Assembly (NCBI GenBank): GCA_916613615.1
Contig: OU744720.1
Coordinates: 77,155,338-77,219,337, forward strand
DNA: 64,000 nucleotides
Direction: 5' to 3'
From: Steromphala cineraria
Taxonomy: Eukaryota > Mollusca > Gastropoda > Trochida > Trochidae
Shown here: in pieces, positions 36,295 to 48,959 of the stretch
Layout of the letters: every line of letters begins with the position of its first letter
Position numbering within the stretch: the stretch's first letter is position 1
Notes under the pieces: model-generated
The model's database searches: none
The model's input: only the letters and a program-made list of their open reading frames with translations
Told to the model about the DNA's origin: nothing
Translations under genes and position numbers: made by a program

Positions 36295-36471
36295 ATGACC
36301 TTTTATCTCAACCAGGGCGGCAATATGTCATTTTTGGAGGTCCCTCCTCGCCCGCAGATTGGAGGGCGACTGGTAAGAAGCAATTTCCCACCCCCTCTGA
36401 CGTCAGGAGGACAGAGAACACGCACTTGTAGATACACATCATTACAACCTAATTCCTTAAACCCAATTTAG
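36295..36471 (+). CDS. Candidate 58-codon ORF or first exon, product unknown
   Basis: ATG at 36295 opens a 58-codon frame to TAG at 36469-36471. The N-terminal part starts MTFYLNQGGNMSFLEVPPRP. After 26 codons the frame meets CGACTG|GTAAGAAG, a near-consensus donor (exon end 36372), so it may be a first exon that is read through here. A second ATG at codon 11 has A at -3. The downstream half contains a perfect CRE (36398-36405). No family recognised. A conserved regulatory element that happens to be open is the main alternative. Confidence 0.3.
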   Translation: MTFYLNQGGNMSFLEVPPRPQIGGRLVRSNFPPPLTSGGQRTRTCRYTSLQPNSLNPI

Positions 36472-36779
36472 TCTTTTTAAGCAAAGCATCTGCAACTTCG
36501 TAATTCGTTTATTGACAGCTTCTGCACTCGAAGGTACTCGTATTCGACCTGAGAAACCTTTTCATGGTGGTTTGGTCATGGCATTGAATTAGGAGTGATT
36601 TCCTGCAATAAAATCTGTCATCATTACGATTTATTAGCTCTCAAAGAGAAAAGCAATATGGTTAAAAACGAAGGATTCGTTTTAGTGATTTGAGTTATTT
36701 CAGGAATAGAGCGTGTTTCTTTTCTTCATTTCATCACCATATGCACTATTTGTAATCATAAAGCTAAATCTACCAATGT

Positions 36780-37690
36780 CACTACCACAAACATACCAAA
36801 ACAACTCCTATCATCACTGCCACTAACATCAACTATAACATCGCTACCGCTATGAACACAGGATAACCACCATCGATACCGTCGCCTTCACAAGATAACC
36901 CATTGATGACACAATCCCCGCTACCACAACGTAATCCCTATTGAAACAATCATCACGAACACTACCAGCAGACAACCATTACGGATACCCTCACCAGCAC
37001 CAAATCAATCATGACTACCACTTTCGATACCATGCCCCAAGCCACTCACTCTTAACCATTTTGAGTTCCATCATTACCTTTATCACAACCTATCACACTA
37101 GATAACCACGCTCGATTCCACAAAACCTCTACCTCACCCTATAACACTAAACAACCACTTTCGATTCCACAATTATTTCTACCTCACCCATTAGCATTGG
37201 ACAACCACTTTCGATACCACAATTATTTCTACCTCACAATAACACTAGACAACCACTTTCGATGCCAAAATTATTTCTACCTCACAATTACACTAGACAA
37301 CCACTTTCGATACCACAATTATTTCTACCTCACAATAACACTAGACAACCACTTTAGATACTACAACTATTTCTACCTCACAATAACACTAGACAACCAC
37401 TTCTGACACCACAATTATATCTACCTCACCAATTTACACTAGACAACCACTTTCGATACCACAATAACCTTTACCTCAACCATAACACTAGACAACCACT
37501 TTCGATACCACAATAACCTCTACCTCACAATAACACTAGACAACCACTTGCGATACCACAATAACCTCTACCTCACAATAACACTAGACAACCACTTTCG
37601 ATACCACAATAACCTCTACCTCACAATAACACTAGACAACCACTTTCGATGCCAACACCACATTTCCACCATTAACACCAAAACTTTCGA
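36780..37690. repeat. 48-bp minisatellite with decayed left flank
   Basis: Units of 48 bp with core ACTAGACAACCACTTTCGAT followed by ACCACAAT and CTCTACCTCACAATAAC variants; starts at 37201, 37249 and 37297 confirm the period. Well kept at about 37140-37650; older, irregular ACCAC/GATACC-rich copies extend left to about 36780. Because 48 is a multiple of three, one frame encodes a 16-residue repeat (YHNYFYLTITLDNHFR type). I read this as an array artefact. Confidence 0.93.
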
Positions 37691-38011
37691 TACCAACCAG
37701 CATCATAAAATACAATGCTGCTACTACCTATTCTACTACAAATACCAATACCTTTGCACCCGTACAACTCATTATATATGTACATGTATAGTAGTACCTG
37801 ATCTAGTAGAAATATATATTCAGTATCTCATCCAAGTATAATTCGGCTTCTGTGCACTCACTCAATAATCAGGTATTCCTGCTGCATTTCAATGAAGCTA
37901 TGGCCTGAGGTTTGGCTGTATAACCTGATCACTGTTGCCAATCTAGTTAGACTCTGTCATCACAGGAGCACAAACTGGCAGTAATCTCGTAGAGGGACAA
38001 GAAATATGTGA

Positions 38012-38299
38012 CGTGGCACCTATTCTTTGGTCAATCCAGCCACACGGGAACTTGCCTGGACAGAGACAGATTGTAACTTAGCGATGACCATCCATGGGAA
38101 CTATATACTCGTGAACGGGCATGTTATTGGTCACTTGGGCCCTGATGCAGCGTTTATTGAGATTTTTGCAAGACAAATATTCTCCATTAACAAACTTATT
38201 CGAGCGATTAGTTTTGATAGCTCTGTTCTATATAAAGTTGCGAAACACAGCCTTTTATTGCCAGTCGTGAATAGCTGTCAGCGTCTGTTTAATAGTTGA
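38012..38299 (+). CDS. Unidentified open frame, protein-like composition
   Basis: A frame open from just after a stop at 38009-38011 to TGA at 38297-38299. The first ATG lies about 20 codons in (MTIHGNYILVNGHVIGHLGP) and would give about 71 residues. The sequence is mixed and hydrophobic-balanced, without low complexity, and reads more like a protein than neighbouring frames. No family, no convincing splice sites and no promoter were found. It could be an exon fragment or chance. Confidence 0.2.
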   Translation, partial: RGTYSLVNPATRELAWTETDCNLAMTIHGNYILVNGHVIGHLGPDAAFIEIFARQIFSINKLIRAISFDSSVLYKVAKHSLLLPVVNSCQRLFNS

Positions 38300-40250
38300 A
38301 ATATATGCGGTTCCTTTACTGAAGATATCACCTGTAAAGTATATTTCTATAGAGACTACGTTAGTTTTCAATTGTGCCAATCACCTTTTTGTCTTGTCGT
38401 CTACATATTGGTTTTGGGATTTAGTTTAATAGTCGTCCATTTTTAATTGAGATTTTACGGTCTGGTACGTTTTATTTCGATTCACAGCTGGAATACTTGG
38501 AATAATTGTTATCATTGTCAGAAGTTTCCTAATGAACTTTGAAGGTCTACACCTCGTTGTCATTTGAGGTGTACATGCGAATTTTGTAAGTTTACTACCA
38601 GTAGTTATTGAAGTTAAACAATCGTTATTATATGTACATCTTGAACCACTACTTACGATAAAGTGCATGTGTAATCATCTTATGTCCTTAAGATGTTTTG
38701 AGCATCTATTCTGTGGAAGTGCCATACATTACCACACGTATATCTTTAGACGCGTCCTGTGTTAATCTGAAAGTCATCCTGCTCAAACGATGACACCCTT
38801 AAGGCAATCAGAAAAACCTGATTTTCTCATTAGACGACCATCACAGGTTACATATTTGAAAGAAAGATTGTAAGTCGATTTATATTAGCTGTAGATATCG
38901 TTATGTTTCGGTTCATCAGGAGGACATTGTAACGGCCTTATTGAAGGGAATCGTATCTCCTGTTCTGGCACCTACAAAACCAAGTTATCTGTTGCTATCA
39001 GCACTTGGCTTCCAGATGGTCTTGCTTGTAGGCTGGATAGGTTCTTGCATTGAGAGAATTCCAGGCGATGTTATATGAGTAGGAGATAAGCGAGGCACGT
39101 TTTAATTGTTCAGGTGGCAGCAAGAATGACACGATTGCTACCTGGCTAATTAGCAGAGCATTCCCCTACCTCACACAAACACAAACACCCTGCCAGCAGT
39201 TTTATTCTTGTATTAACCATTTATTTTTAGGTTTCGTGCTCTTATAATATTGATGTTATTTCGATAGACTTCACGTAGAATCAGTATTTGTGTAAGAAAG
39301 TGTAATTCTTTGAAGGCTAGCTGTTGACTAATTGTGACCAATTTCATGCATCATAACTCGTGTAAAAACATGACAAAACCATTGCGAGGTACAGATGCAG
39401 AATCGTTCAAGAGAATAAACAGAATTGCTACTCTGCATGTCTGCAGTATGCATTACATGAGTTAACACACGATGAAGCCGACTGATACCTGTCATATAAG
39501 CATAGCGGGGGCGGACGTAAAAGAAAGCACCTACAGGTGCTCGTTTAATACCTACTGCTTCTGTTATGTTCAGTTGACTTGCACCAACCTTAACCATTAA
39601 GTGCTCTTAACGAGGAGTAGTGGAGAAGTGCGCCTAAAACATGAATATACTGACAAAATATTTTCATTTTGCTAATTACATATTTTAGAAATATAAGTGC
39701 TTTGATATATGTTTAAAGAACTATTTTGATAGATGTCATCACGGCTAATGCTGTTTGCATAATTAGAAAGTTTGGGAAGCTGCATATGTTTGCCATTGAT
39801 TTTATTTGATGTAACACGGCTGGACATGTTTTCCTTAATATTTGTTTTATCTATGCAAAATGTTTTATCTGAATTAATTAAATGCAAACGAAAGTTGGTA
39901 GCGTAGTAGACCATACCAGGAATGATAATGCACGGGATACGGGTTGCTTCTACAATACCCTAATCAAAATGTATTTACGTCAGCTGTTGAGCATCGATAG
40001 TTCTCGATCACCTTTCAAACGTCAATATTACCAGAGACAACCAATATAGGTGAAAACCATCTCTCTGACCCTTTCCATATATACAGACAAATGTGTTGCC
40101 TTCCCAAACAGTGATGTCAAGAACCATCTGAGGATATTATCAGTAATTCTTAATGTCATATCCATGTCATTCAAGGATAAGGTGCTTATACAAACACAGA
40201 AGACAGCCATTTTTTTCCACAGACCACTATTATCTATCTAATTGCACCTT
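38300..40250. other. Non-coding stretch
   Basis: No gene supported. Minor items are an inverted repeat TACACCTC/GAGGTGTA (38548-38573, 10-nt spacer) and CAGGTGGCAGC near 39113, a partial CTCF-like match. Confidence 0.5.
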
Positions 40251-40252
40251 AC

Positions 40253-40415
40253 GGCAAGTGGTGTTGTGTTGGCGAATATTTCCTGATTATCCAGACGTGA
40301 ACCGTATGGTATCACAACAGACACCGACTCAGGAACCACAAGTGGTGGTGTTGTGGTGAATGTCTCTTGATCTCCAGACGTGAACTCTATGATAACCCTG
40401 GCCAACCAGGTCCCG
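40253..40415. repeat. 84-bp tandem duplication
   Basis: CAAGTGGTG...TGGCGAAT...CCAGACGTGAAC occurs at 40255 and, diverged, at 40339. CCAGACGTGAAC is unchanged in both. An old two-copy duplication. Confidence 0.8.
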
Positions 40416-41798
40416 ACAAAGACAGGCTATACAAAGTGATAACAGGGAGCGAGAGCGAGTGTTATAGGAAATGAGTTTGCATGTGTCCCCTGCTGGCTGT
40501 AAGGGTTGGTGATAAGATGCCCAGGTGAGCGGACATTGGAACCCTGCAAACTGTCCTTATCAAAGAAATTTGAAGGATGCGAGTGATTTGAAACTGGCTC
40601 GGCTTTCTTCGTAAGCTCTTAACAGTGTTTGGTTCTGGTTAATGAATAACGGCTAAGAAAGAAGACTTGTATAGGAGCAAGGAGTTTTATAACTAATTAT
40701 TTATTCGATGTCATACTACTGGTGTTTACCAGCTGACAGGATATGTCGGTGTCTACACCAGATATAGTAGAAATAGCCTCTTTTTACAATCTTAACCTTG
40801 CATTGTGTGCAATGTCTAACATACATTTCACCATTAAAATAAAAAGATATCTTGTATCTTATGGCACATGTACTATAAATGTTTTTGTATTATTTCATAT
40901 CAAAATCAATCATAATCCATCACAAACATTTTCCTTATTTATTTTACGTTTTTGACATTTTATGTTTCCATCTCAATACATATATGTTATTGATTCTCAA
41001 ATGTGATTATTTGTATAAGGAAATACAAATTCAAGGGACTGAAAACTTTTATATGGTCCCTCAGTGAAATATCATATTACCATTCTAACCAGAAACACCA
41101 AATTTAGTATTCTTTCTCCCCAGTAATTGAAAGAATAAATTCAGATGACCATGGTAATTGAACGTTCTTGGTAATCGTCTGTATTTTGGTGGTCAAATTT
41201 TACAAAATAATAAGGCCTATCACATTTTCCTTCACCATTCGGTAAACAAATATATTTCATTTTCACTGATGAATTAAACATTTCATCATCTATATGCCAT
41301 TCAGTACCAAAGTACATGTATAATACATTAAAGTACGTGAGTTTTGTTATTCTCAAAGATTGAGACCAAAGACCAGTTTTTTCCATCGAATGGAATCCGA
41401 ATCGGTATAAGCCGTGCCAAAGTTTACCTAATGAACTCAAGCTGAGTCGCGAAGGGCATAGTTTAACGATTTATGTATGGTCGCTAATTCAACGAGAAAT
41501 GATAAAAATAATTCTTTAATTGGCAAGAGGAAATGGGTTTCAGCTAATAATGATCTCTCGACTAGAAACTGTTTCAAGTGGCAATGTATTTATAGTTGAG
41601 TAGTGAAAGTTGATCGTCTTGAACCAGATACCCTATCACCCATCTTTAGTGTTTGTTTTACCTGGGCTTTAACTTTGGACAATTGAGACCAAATCTGATA
41701 GCAAGGAATGCAGTATAGTATTCCCATAACTCTCTCTTTACACCGAGCCATGTATGTAATAAAGGCAAGGCTTCTGGCTAGATCGCGTCGCGAGTAAA

Positions 41799-41981
41799 AT
41801 GGAGATGGACATCAAAAGATCCCATTTGCTTGTCTTTCAATCTAGACCACCATTCCCCGATGTATTCCCGCGTTTTTCTCTGATCGTGTGCACTGCTGAA
41901 GCAGTTCCGCAGACATTTACAAGCGGGAATATGCCAGACGTCGTACTGCGGAAGTCGTCTGCTCAGCCCATAGCATGTTAA
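41799..41981 (+). CDS. Candidate 60-codon ORF with good start context, product unknown
   Basis: ATG at 41799 sits in GTAAAATGGAG (A at -3, G at +4) just after a CpG-rich GATCGCGTCGCGAG. It encodes 60 residues starting MEMDIKRSHLLVFQSRPPFP and ends with TAA at 41982-41984. Composition is protein-like, with no domain or signal peptide recognised. No obvious TATA or CCAAT element. It could be a short first exon or chance. Confidence 0.25.
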   Translation: MEMDIKRSHLLVFQSRPPFPDVFPRFSLIVCTAEAVPQTFTSGNMPDVVLRKSSAQPIAC

Positions 41982-42319
41982 GCAGACGGTATCTGCAATC
42001 TCAATGACAAAAGAGATTCACTGATTGTCGGCCAAACAAAACGTTTCTAGGCGTAACAAATACATGTACATGTTGGAGAAATAAATTAATGATTATGTTT
42101 GTGTGTTAAATGTCTTACTGAGGAGAACGGAATAATGATGCGGAAGGAAAGAACCCAATAAAACTTATAGAACTCGGCTGATCCTAGCAATCAAAATTAT
42201 TTTTCTTCTGAAGACGTGTCTATGATTGTTCTTGAGGGGAAGGAGACTGACACCCTAGAAGTGCAGGGACCAGGCCGATATTCACCAGTGTAAAGCGGCT
42301 GTGAGCTAGAAGGCAGGGA

Positions 42320-42337
42320 GGCAGGCAGGCAGGCAGG
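42320..42337. repeat. (GGCA)n microsatellite
   Basis: Short run of GGCA units (GGCAGGCAGGCAGGCAGG). Confidence 0.8.
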
Positions 42338-42519
42338 ATTCCAGTTATGCTAACTAATATCGATCTGGCCGGAATTGACTCTACTCTGATTCCCTGGAAT
42401 ACTAAGGTGCAGCTAAAGATGCGAGACAACTGGCTGAGTTCCATTCCACTTGTGAAACAACGAGGTTACATCCACGAACACTCACCGCACCATCGAGTTT
42501 TCGTATGTAGCGAATCCAA

Positions 42520-42900
42520 GATCATTTACACAATCAAGAATTAAGATGAAAAGCGAATCAGAGCTCTTTCACACAATCATGGATTTATTGTAGCTTATGC
42601 CAGCTAGACGACACAAAGAGAAAATTTATGTTGACCAATTAAAGCTGAATCAAGAACTCATATGCAGTCAGTTCAAGCTCATCCGCACAATCAATCCGTG
42701 GTCTTCGACCAAATCTAGAAATCATGTTTGACCGATTCAAGCAATTCCACAATAAGGAATATATTTATCAATCCGTACTCATCCTCACAATCAAGAACTC
42801 ATATGAAACTATTCAACACAACGATAGTTTTACATTTGATCACTTCAAAGGATCCATACAAATTGATGATTAGTTTTTGTTTATCCATTCCAACCCATTG
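42520..42900. repeat. Degenerate tandem repeat
   Basis: CACAATCAAGAA(C/T)T, TTCAAGCTCATCC, CAATCCGT and TTTGACC(A/G)ATT recur irregularly between 42520 and 42900. Unit length could not be fixed. Probably an old array. Confidence 0.4.
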
Positions 42901-42904
42901 TATG

Positions 42905-44040
42905 CCTTGAATGTAAATTATCAAGAATTCAGCACAACACAACCGAAGGTTTCTGTCCACAAAACGACACCTTATCAATTCAAGATCATCAGTAAAATAA
43001 ACTTGGTATTGTCAATCCAATCACATCATTGAAAACATGACCGCATTGTGTCCTATCCATATCCTCATATGCCCTTCCCGGCAAGCTCAACAGTAAAACT
43101 TATCAATGCTTATCTGTATTTTGGATATCGATTATTTCGCATTCAACAATTTGAGCTACCCCTTACTTTGTAATATACATGTAGCATATCAAAAAATCAC
43201 CCTACACTGATGTGATACCAGGACATTCGACAAATCAGGGATTCATTTATGGCCAAAACACCACACTTTAAAACCGTTAGATATTTTAAACAAGAAAGTA
43301 TTATCGGACATGCTTCATCGGTAATTTTAAAGTTTTTCACAACAATTTTATCCCCAATGAATTACATAAAATGCATTTGAGGACATTATTGTCCACTCAC
43401 CACTATACGCTTTATCGTAAAATATACATTTTAACTTTCACAACAATGTTTTACCGCATGACTTCACAAGATTTATTTCAAGGTAGTTTGAAGACAGACA
43501 CTATTCATTCACATTTGAAGTCAGTTTGAAGACAGACTTCGTCGTTCGTACACGCACTTCTAGTGTAACGTATACGCTAATCGCAAGGTTTATGACAGGT
43601 TGAGTGCATGCAGGGGTTGCTGTTAGAAGCACAGTTAGTGTACCAGGTCGGTAATGTCTATTGATTGCATTGTCCTCGTTCACCAAAACGCCCCCTGGTA
43701 GTCAAGTTCGCCTATGTGTTCCTACTTCCGGTACTAATAGTCTGAACAAGAGAGACATCAACTAACAGTCTCGATCGTATTTGTATCTTAACGAACTTCA
43801 TAGATTCAGTATATGTATAATTCAGGTAAAAATAGATTACAGTCCAAACATTATTACAATCGTTGTGGTCTATGTACGTCATGTAAATTATCAAAACATG
43901 ATTTTAAGAAACAGTTAAATAATTAAAAAAATCAAAGTTTGTAAATCTATAATATATTCCACGTGATACTTAGACTCTAATGTTGTACAACAAACAATAA
44001 TAACATAAAACATTTGCAAATTTGTCGTTTTAAAATGCAG
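42905..44040. other. AT-rich stretch with a CTCF-like site
   Basis: No gene supported. A 15-bp direct repeat (AGTTTGAAGACAGAC) lies at 43485 and 43523. CGCCCCCTGGTAG at 43689-43701, CTACCAGGGGGCG on the minus strand, matches the CTCF core. Confidence 0.45.
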
Positions 44041-44048
44041 AGAGTTAA

Positions 44049-44404
44049 AGGGGCAGTAGCACGTTTTAAGGGGGAATATAGGGTGATGTCAGGAAAATGA
44101 AAATTAATGATTTCAATTGAAAGACAATGTATTTAAACTAAATGGAGCAGTAATAATTCCAATATATAACGTTAAGTTTAGCCATGCGATTCCTTTTCTT
44201 ACAAAAAATGAATTAAAGGTGTTCACAAAAAAATGGCCGCCAATGGATTTTATGTGAATCTTCATTCTTTGTCCTCTGACTATGGATGATTGACTTGTGT
44301 AATGAGATTTTTGACACTGTCAAAATAATACACTTAGCATTCACTTACAATTATCAGTGAGAAATTCAAATTATAAAATTATCAAAAAACGTGCTACTGC
44401 CCCT
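44049..44404 (-). mobile_element. MITE copy C, full length, 356 bp
   Basis: Inverse orientation relative to copies A and B. Ends AGGGGCAGTAGCACGTTTT and complement, flanked by TTAA (44045-44048 and 44405-44408). The interior aligns with copy A throughout, including CAATCATCCATAGTCAGAGG and GGCGGCCATTTT blocks when read on the minus strand. It is longer than A by small insertions. Confidence 0.88.
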
Positions 44405-44409
44405 TTAAG

Positions 44410-45840
44410 GTCCCTCGAGTGTTTTGGCTAAGAGTTTCTATATATAATCTTTAAAGACGAGAACATGCTAAGGCATATTGTCAAAAGCGGTTTCTGAAAA
44501 CTTAGTTCAGTCTCTGTTAATGAATAGCAAGAGGATATGTTTCACGATTTCATCAGTACCAGATGCAAATATAAACACTCGATAGTGGTGTATTATCGAA
44601 AATGATTACTGAATTATGTCTTAACGAAACACGTGTGCGTTTTATTACAAGATATTATTTTATTAACACGGATAATGTTTATACATGTACTATCAGTCTG
44701 CAATTTGATATAGATAGATAGTAATTACCTACTTAAAGCTGATCTTTTTGGGCTTACAAAGATTATGTTATGTACACGGTAATTTTACAGGTTAATTGCA
44801 TGACTGTTGCAGCACTTAGTATCTCATTTATTCAAATAAATGATTGGATAAACTCTCATTTTCAATTCAAAAAGTCAAATGCATCCCTCGTTGCATTCTT
44901 CAGAGTGTAACGCATATTTCGTTTCACATTACGTTATTTGTAAAATGTCAGATGTTCAACTACTGTTTATTGATGGCGAGTTTATGACAAGAAGATTAGA
45001 GATTGTGCCCTCCATAGCATTCCATGGTAACCCTACATGCTCAATGAAGGGCAGGCCGTTTAACTGATGGGCGAGTAGCACAGAGTGTGCAGTCGTTTGT
45101 CTAGTAATGACAGCTCAAGTGTCTTGCTGCACAGGCATCATCCTATTTATCGTCATCAAACCATTACCAAATCAAATGAAGTCTTTTGAAGAGATCGTCG
45201 CTCTTTGTCCAACTGTGACTATTATTTGTTTCCTGTTGACAATGTGATTAAAACTTGCATGGGAATACAGAGGAATGTTACTCAAGGTATGAAGATTTTG
45301 TAAATGCTTGGCACTTGCAATTTACAGTTGATCAACAGCCCCGATTCTGGATGCCGTTTCGCCAATACACCATGAGGTCAGTCAGAAGAACAGAAGTTTA
45401 CACGCAGTGTGCAGAATAAGTGGCCCAGCGTGCTCCTAAGTTGCCAGCATGCAATCTTATTATCTCCCCTGAAGTTTGCTTATTGTTAATGAGATTTATC
45501 ATAGACGACGTGGCAGCTTAAACATTAATCGTCATTGTTGATATAGCGTGTGTAGCATTGTAGATGTAGCCGGAGTGTTATGTATAGTTTTTGTTACAAC
45601 CATTACATTTTTAAAATAATGAAAATTGTCAAAATTAGTCTTTAAATTTCTGTTGTGAACTCACATTGAATTAAAGTGTCATTAACTATAGCAATAGTAA
45701 AGAAGCAAAAATTGCTTTCTGAAGACCGAAGTGTACTGAACGAGAGAACCTAAAAACATGGAATATGAGTATTGCTTTGACATAAGGCTTATTGATCTGT
45801 CTGCGAGTGGCATTTGGACGGTATTGAAGCAAAAGTTTAA
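44410..45840. other. AT-rich non-coding stretch
   Basis: No gene or repeat array supported. Confidence 0.5.
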
Positions 45841-45841
45841 T

Positions 45842-46192
45842 ACCATTACACAGCTCCTGTAAACAGACTTAAGAGCAGCGAGGATGGGCCGAATGGCATG
45901 CTTCACCCTTGCATGGTCCAGACCGACAACACACATCTCATCACAATAAACAACACGGGGATAAACTTCAAATTAGAAGTCCTCCCATTGGTAATGACAT
46001 ATCGACCGGAGCGTCCAGTCGGACAAACGCCAATCAGTGGGCATCACGGACGGTACAAGTAATGTATTGGTCGTCCAGTCACCAGGTACATAGAAGCTGC
46101 CTGATTCAATTAAACTTGAGATTGTTCTTCTCCTGCCCTTTCTACGGACGCATCCTTCCGACTTACAACTCTTTGATGTGCTGTGCTTCAAG
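45842..46192 (+). other. Coding-like patch, strand unresolved
   Basis: A composition island. On the plus strand a frame opens after a TAA near 45842 and runs about 70 codons, with MLHPCMVQTDNTHLITINN as its middle part, to TAA near 46061. ATTACACAG at the left could be an acceptor. On the minus strand, frames at 45682-45936 and 45973-46191 are also open (the latter ends SICHYQWEDF). CGTCCAGTC occurs twice in the patch. One strand may carry a decayed exon or transposon piece; I cannot say which and recognise no family. Confidence 0.25.
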
Positions 46193-46199
46193 CACCTCC

Positions 46200-48855
46200 T
46201 ACTTATATTCCAACGCCTCTTTTCAGGTTATGAGCGAAAGCCGGGTACTAATTTCCGAAATGACGTGTGTTACAGCCATTTCGTCTTCAGTTTCCTAAGC
46301 TATAGCGTTCTACCCGCCATTTTCCACAGGTGTGGACGCAGCTTCACTAATAAGCTTAATTATAACCACCTGAGATAGCATTTAGAATTCCATTAGCCAT
46401 CCTAGTCGTAGTTCTGCTTTTCTTATTAACAGGGTATTGGTGTATCAAGGGCCCTGGAGGAACTGAAACAGTTCATCGTAACTACAACATCATCACATTT
46501 GGGTTTCTCGAGAACTGTTGATGTAACACTACATCTGTTACAGCGAGGCATTAATCTATTTGCTTGAGAAAATATTTTTGATTCTCCTAAAGATGATACG
46601 GTTAACTACATAAACACAGATCCATGTCGTTCTGACATAATCGTTTGCACGCTGAAGCTCCGTTTACAAACTCTAGCATGATATTAGAGTCATTATTTTG
46701 ATACCACACATCTCCTAATCATTTTACATCAGTCTTGTTTTGGTTTCTTTCCATAGGTTCCTTGACATTTCGTCATAAGTCATGATCTTGGTATTGCTTG
46801 CTGATGAGTGATAGTTGTGTTATGCTGGAAATGATTCATCAGATTTGATTTACCTCTAGCAGGTCTCTACTCTCTGATCCCCCCAGTGAGTTATTTGAAG
46901 CCAAGGGTAATGGTAAAGGCAATTCTGTGCCAAAGTGGACTTCTGTTTCTTGGGTTCGGGATTTGTCCTTCTGGACTTCCCCAACATGTTATGAAATTTA
47001 CAAATCTTTCTGAAAGTTACTCGGTGCATTTGAAAATCAGATTGAACTGGGTTACTCGGTGCATTAGGATTGTGTTTATATGACCTTGCATAAGACGATC
47101 AAAACAAAATTGGCACTTTATTCAGTCCAGGAAAATATATCTTAATTTTACATGAACTTGTTAGGCATAATCAATTTCGATTTCCCTCTGCGTTGTCGAA
47201 ATTAGCTGGCCGGCTTGTCTATACTCCTAACAGTGTCGTCCATGTTTGCATTGTATTCCGAATCCTCCGGATCAATGGGAACTCCTGACATGATGGGGCT
47301 GTCAGAGGTTGACTGTTTTACTGCTGCTCCATCATTAATGCATGGAAGCTCCGCACAGCGATGCTTGGTTCATAGATTCTCCGTGCTCTGTTCTTCAGTG
47401 AATTGACTCTTATCAATTTGATGGTTTGGCATCTTAACGATGGGCATATATTGCAAAAGTCCGTAGAAGCTGAAGACGTCGGACTGGCAGATGACCGGTG
47501 AGTAGAGAATGTCATTGTGGACATTTCAGTAAATTACTAACAGGTGGATGTATGTACATCTATTTGGATGAAGGGTTTTTGTTAGTCATTGAGGCATTCA
47601 TTTGGTCGTGATAGTTAGATTAATAGTCACTGATACATTTGATACGTTAACTGATTCTGACATAGTTGACATTGGTTTTTGTTTGTTTTGTGTATCGATA
47701 GATATATGTCATATGCCTTCTCTGTTACTGATACTATAATTACTCTCATTTAAGCGGATACAGAAGGTCGTTTTATTCATACTGTTACAGTTGAAATGTT
47801 GAAACTACATCTTGCATGTCCTCTCCGATTATTATTGTATTTTGAACACATACTTAAGTTATTGTCATAGCACTTCTGTAACCTATTCCTTTTCAAAGAG
47901 GAGGGGCGTTGTGTCAAAAGTAGCTTCTTACAGTCAATTGAAGCCAAACTTCGAAAATGAATCTTAATCATTGAATACTTCACATCATACTTGTAGACGC
48001 CCTGGTTGAGATTTGTCTGTGAAGTCCATGAAAGCAAAACTTGGTAAATAAATCGTAATCATTGTATTCTTCTAAGCATCCTAGAGACGAGATTTGTCTA
48101 TGAACCACCAGATTGTTGTAGGTTTAAATATTGAGGTCTTCATCAGTTCTGAATACGTTTCAGGATGGTTATGGATAGTTCAAGTGTCAGTGTAGGCGTA
48201 TGGGTTTGACATATGCAGTTAATACTGTTAAGAGTGATTTCTATGCTAATTACATGCTTCTGCAGGCCTCAGTGGAAGAGGCATGTCGAGGAGGTCTGAT
48301 GAATGTATATGTGTTGTCTCACGTGAAAGCCCTTCACTTCCCAACATGTGTTCACATGCAGACCTGTCAAATAAAGCATCGCTCAACCTGGGGAAATGAA
48401 CCTACTTCAACCCACCCTGTCTTCTACAAGCACGAAGATATACATTAAACCATCTTGCTATGTTCAGACCGTTTTGACAATGTTGTTTGACAATCACACA
48501 GATAAGACAAATGAGGTTTAAGTAAATATTTCAACTAGTGATAGTTTGTGTATCTAGCCAGCCTACTGACTGAATTCTTCGAGACAAATTGATGCTATTA
48601 ATACTAGTCCGACCCGCTGATCTCCTTCGCCACACGTGGTGTTTGTAGATACCGGGTGATAAAGTCCTTTTCATTTAGACTGTAGGTCTGTTAGAGAGAA
48701 GAATGACATGTGTAAAGCCTGATAGCTTCTATATCTGTTACCCACCGTAGAGCAGGCTCTCCTTTCACAAAGGAACCTAAGGTTAACGATAACTCCTATT
48801 CTTTAACATTGCACTATGGTTACCTTAGTAAACAAATTGATGTAAAATCGACCTC
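46200..48855. other. Non-coding stretch
   Basis: No supported gene. Short open frames only (for example 46886-47083 and 48200-48448), none with a recognisable motif. Confidence 0.5.
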
Positions 48856-48859
48856 TACA

Positions 48860-48955
48860 TTGTATATTTCAATTTTGCTTGTATATATATTTATGCTCTT
48901 GTACCACCGTCGGTGGTGAAAAGAGAATAAAGAATTTGAGAATTTGAATTTGAGT
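48860..48955 (+). mobile_element. LINE 3' end, second copy
   Basis: GCTCTTGTACCACC-GTC-GGTGGT, then AGAGAATAAAGAATTTGAG and further GAATTT units. Same architecture as the copy ending near 28362, with the stem kept and the loop changed (AA to GTC). The left boundary is uncertain. Confidence 0.6.
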
Positions 48956-48959
48956 AACT

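Noticed and set aside
37197..37841. Repeat protein with a 16-residue YHNYFYLTITLDNHFR-type unit
   Set aside because: Unit is 48 bp so the frame stays open by arithmetic. Units vary without sign of codon constraint, and decayed copies flank it.
38548..38573. TACACCTC/GAGGTGTA inverted repeat as a terminator or operator
   Set aside because: An isolated 8-bp repeat in eukaryotic DNA with no T-run or linked gene; probably chance.
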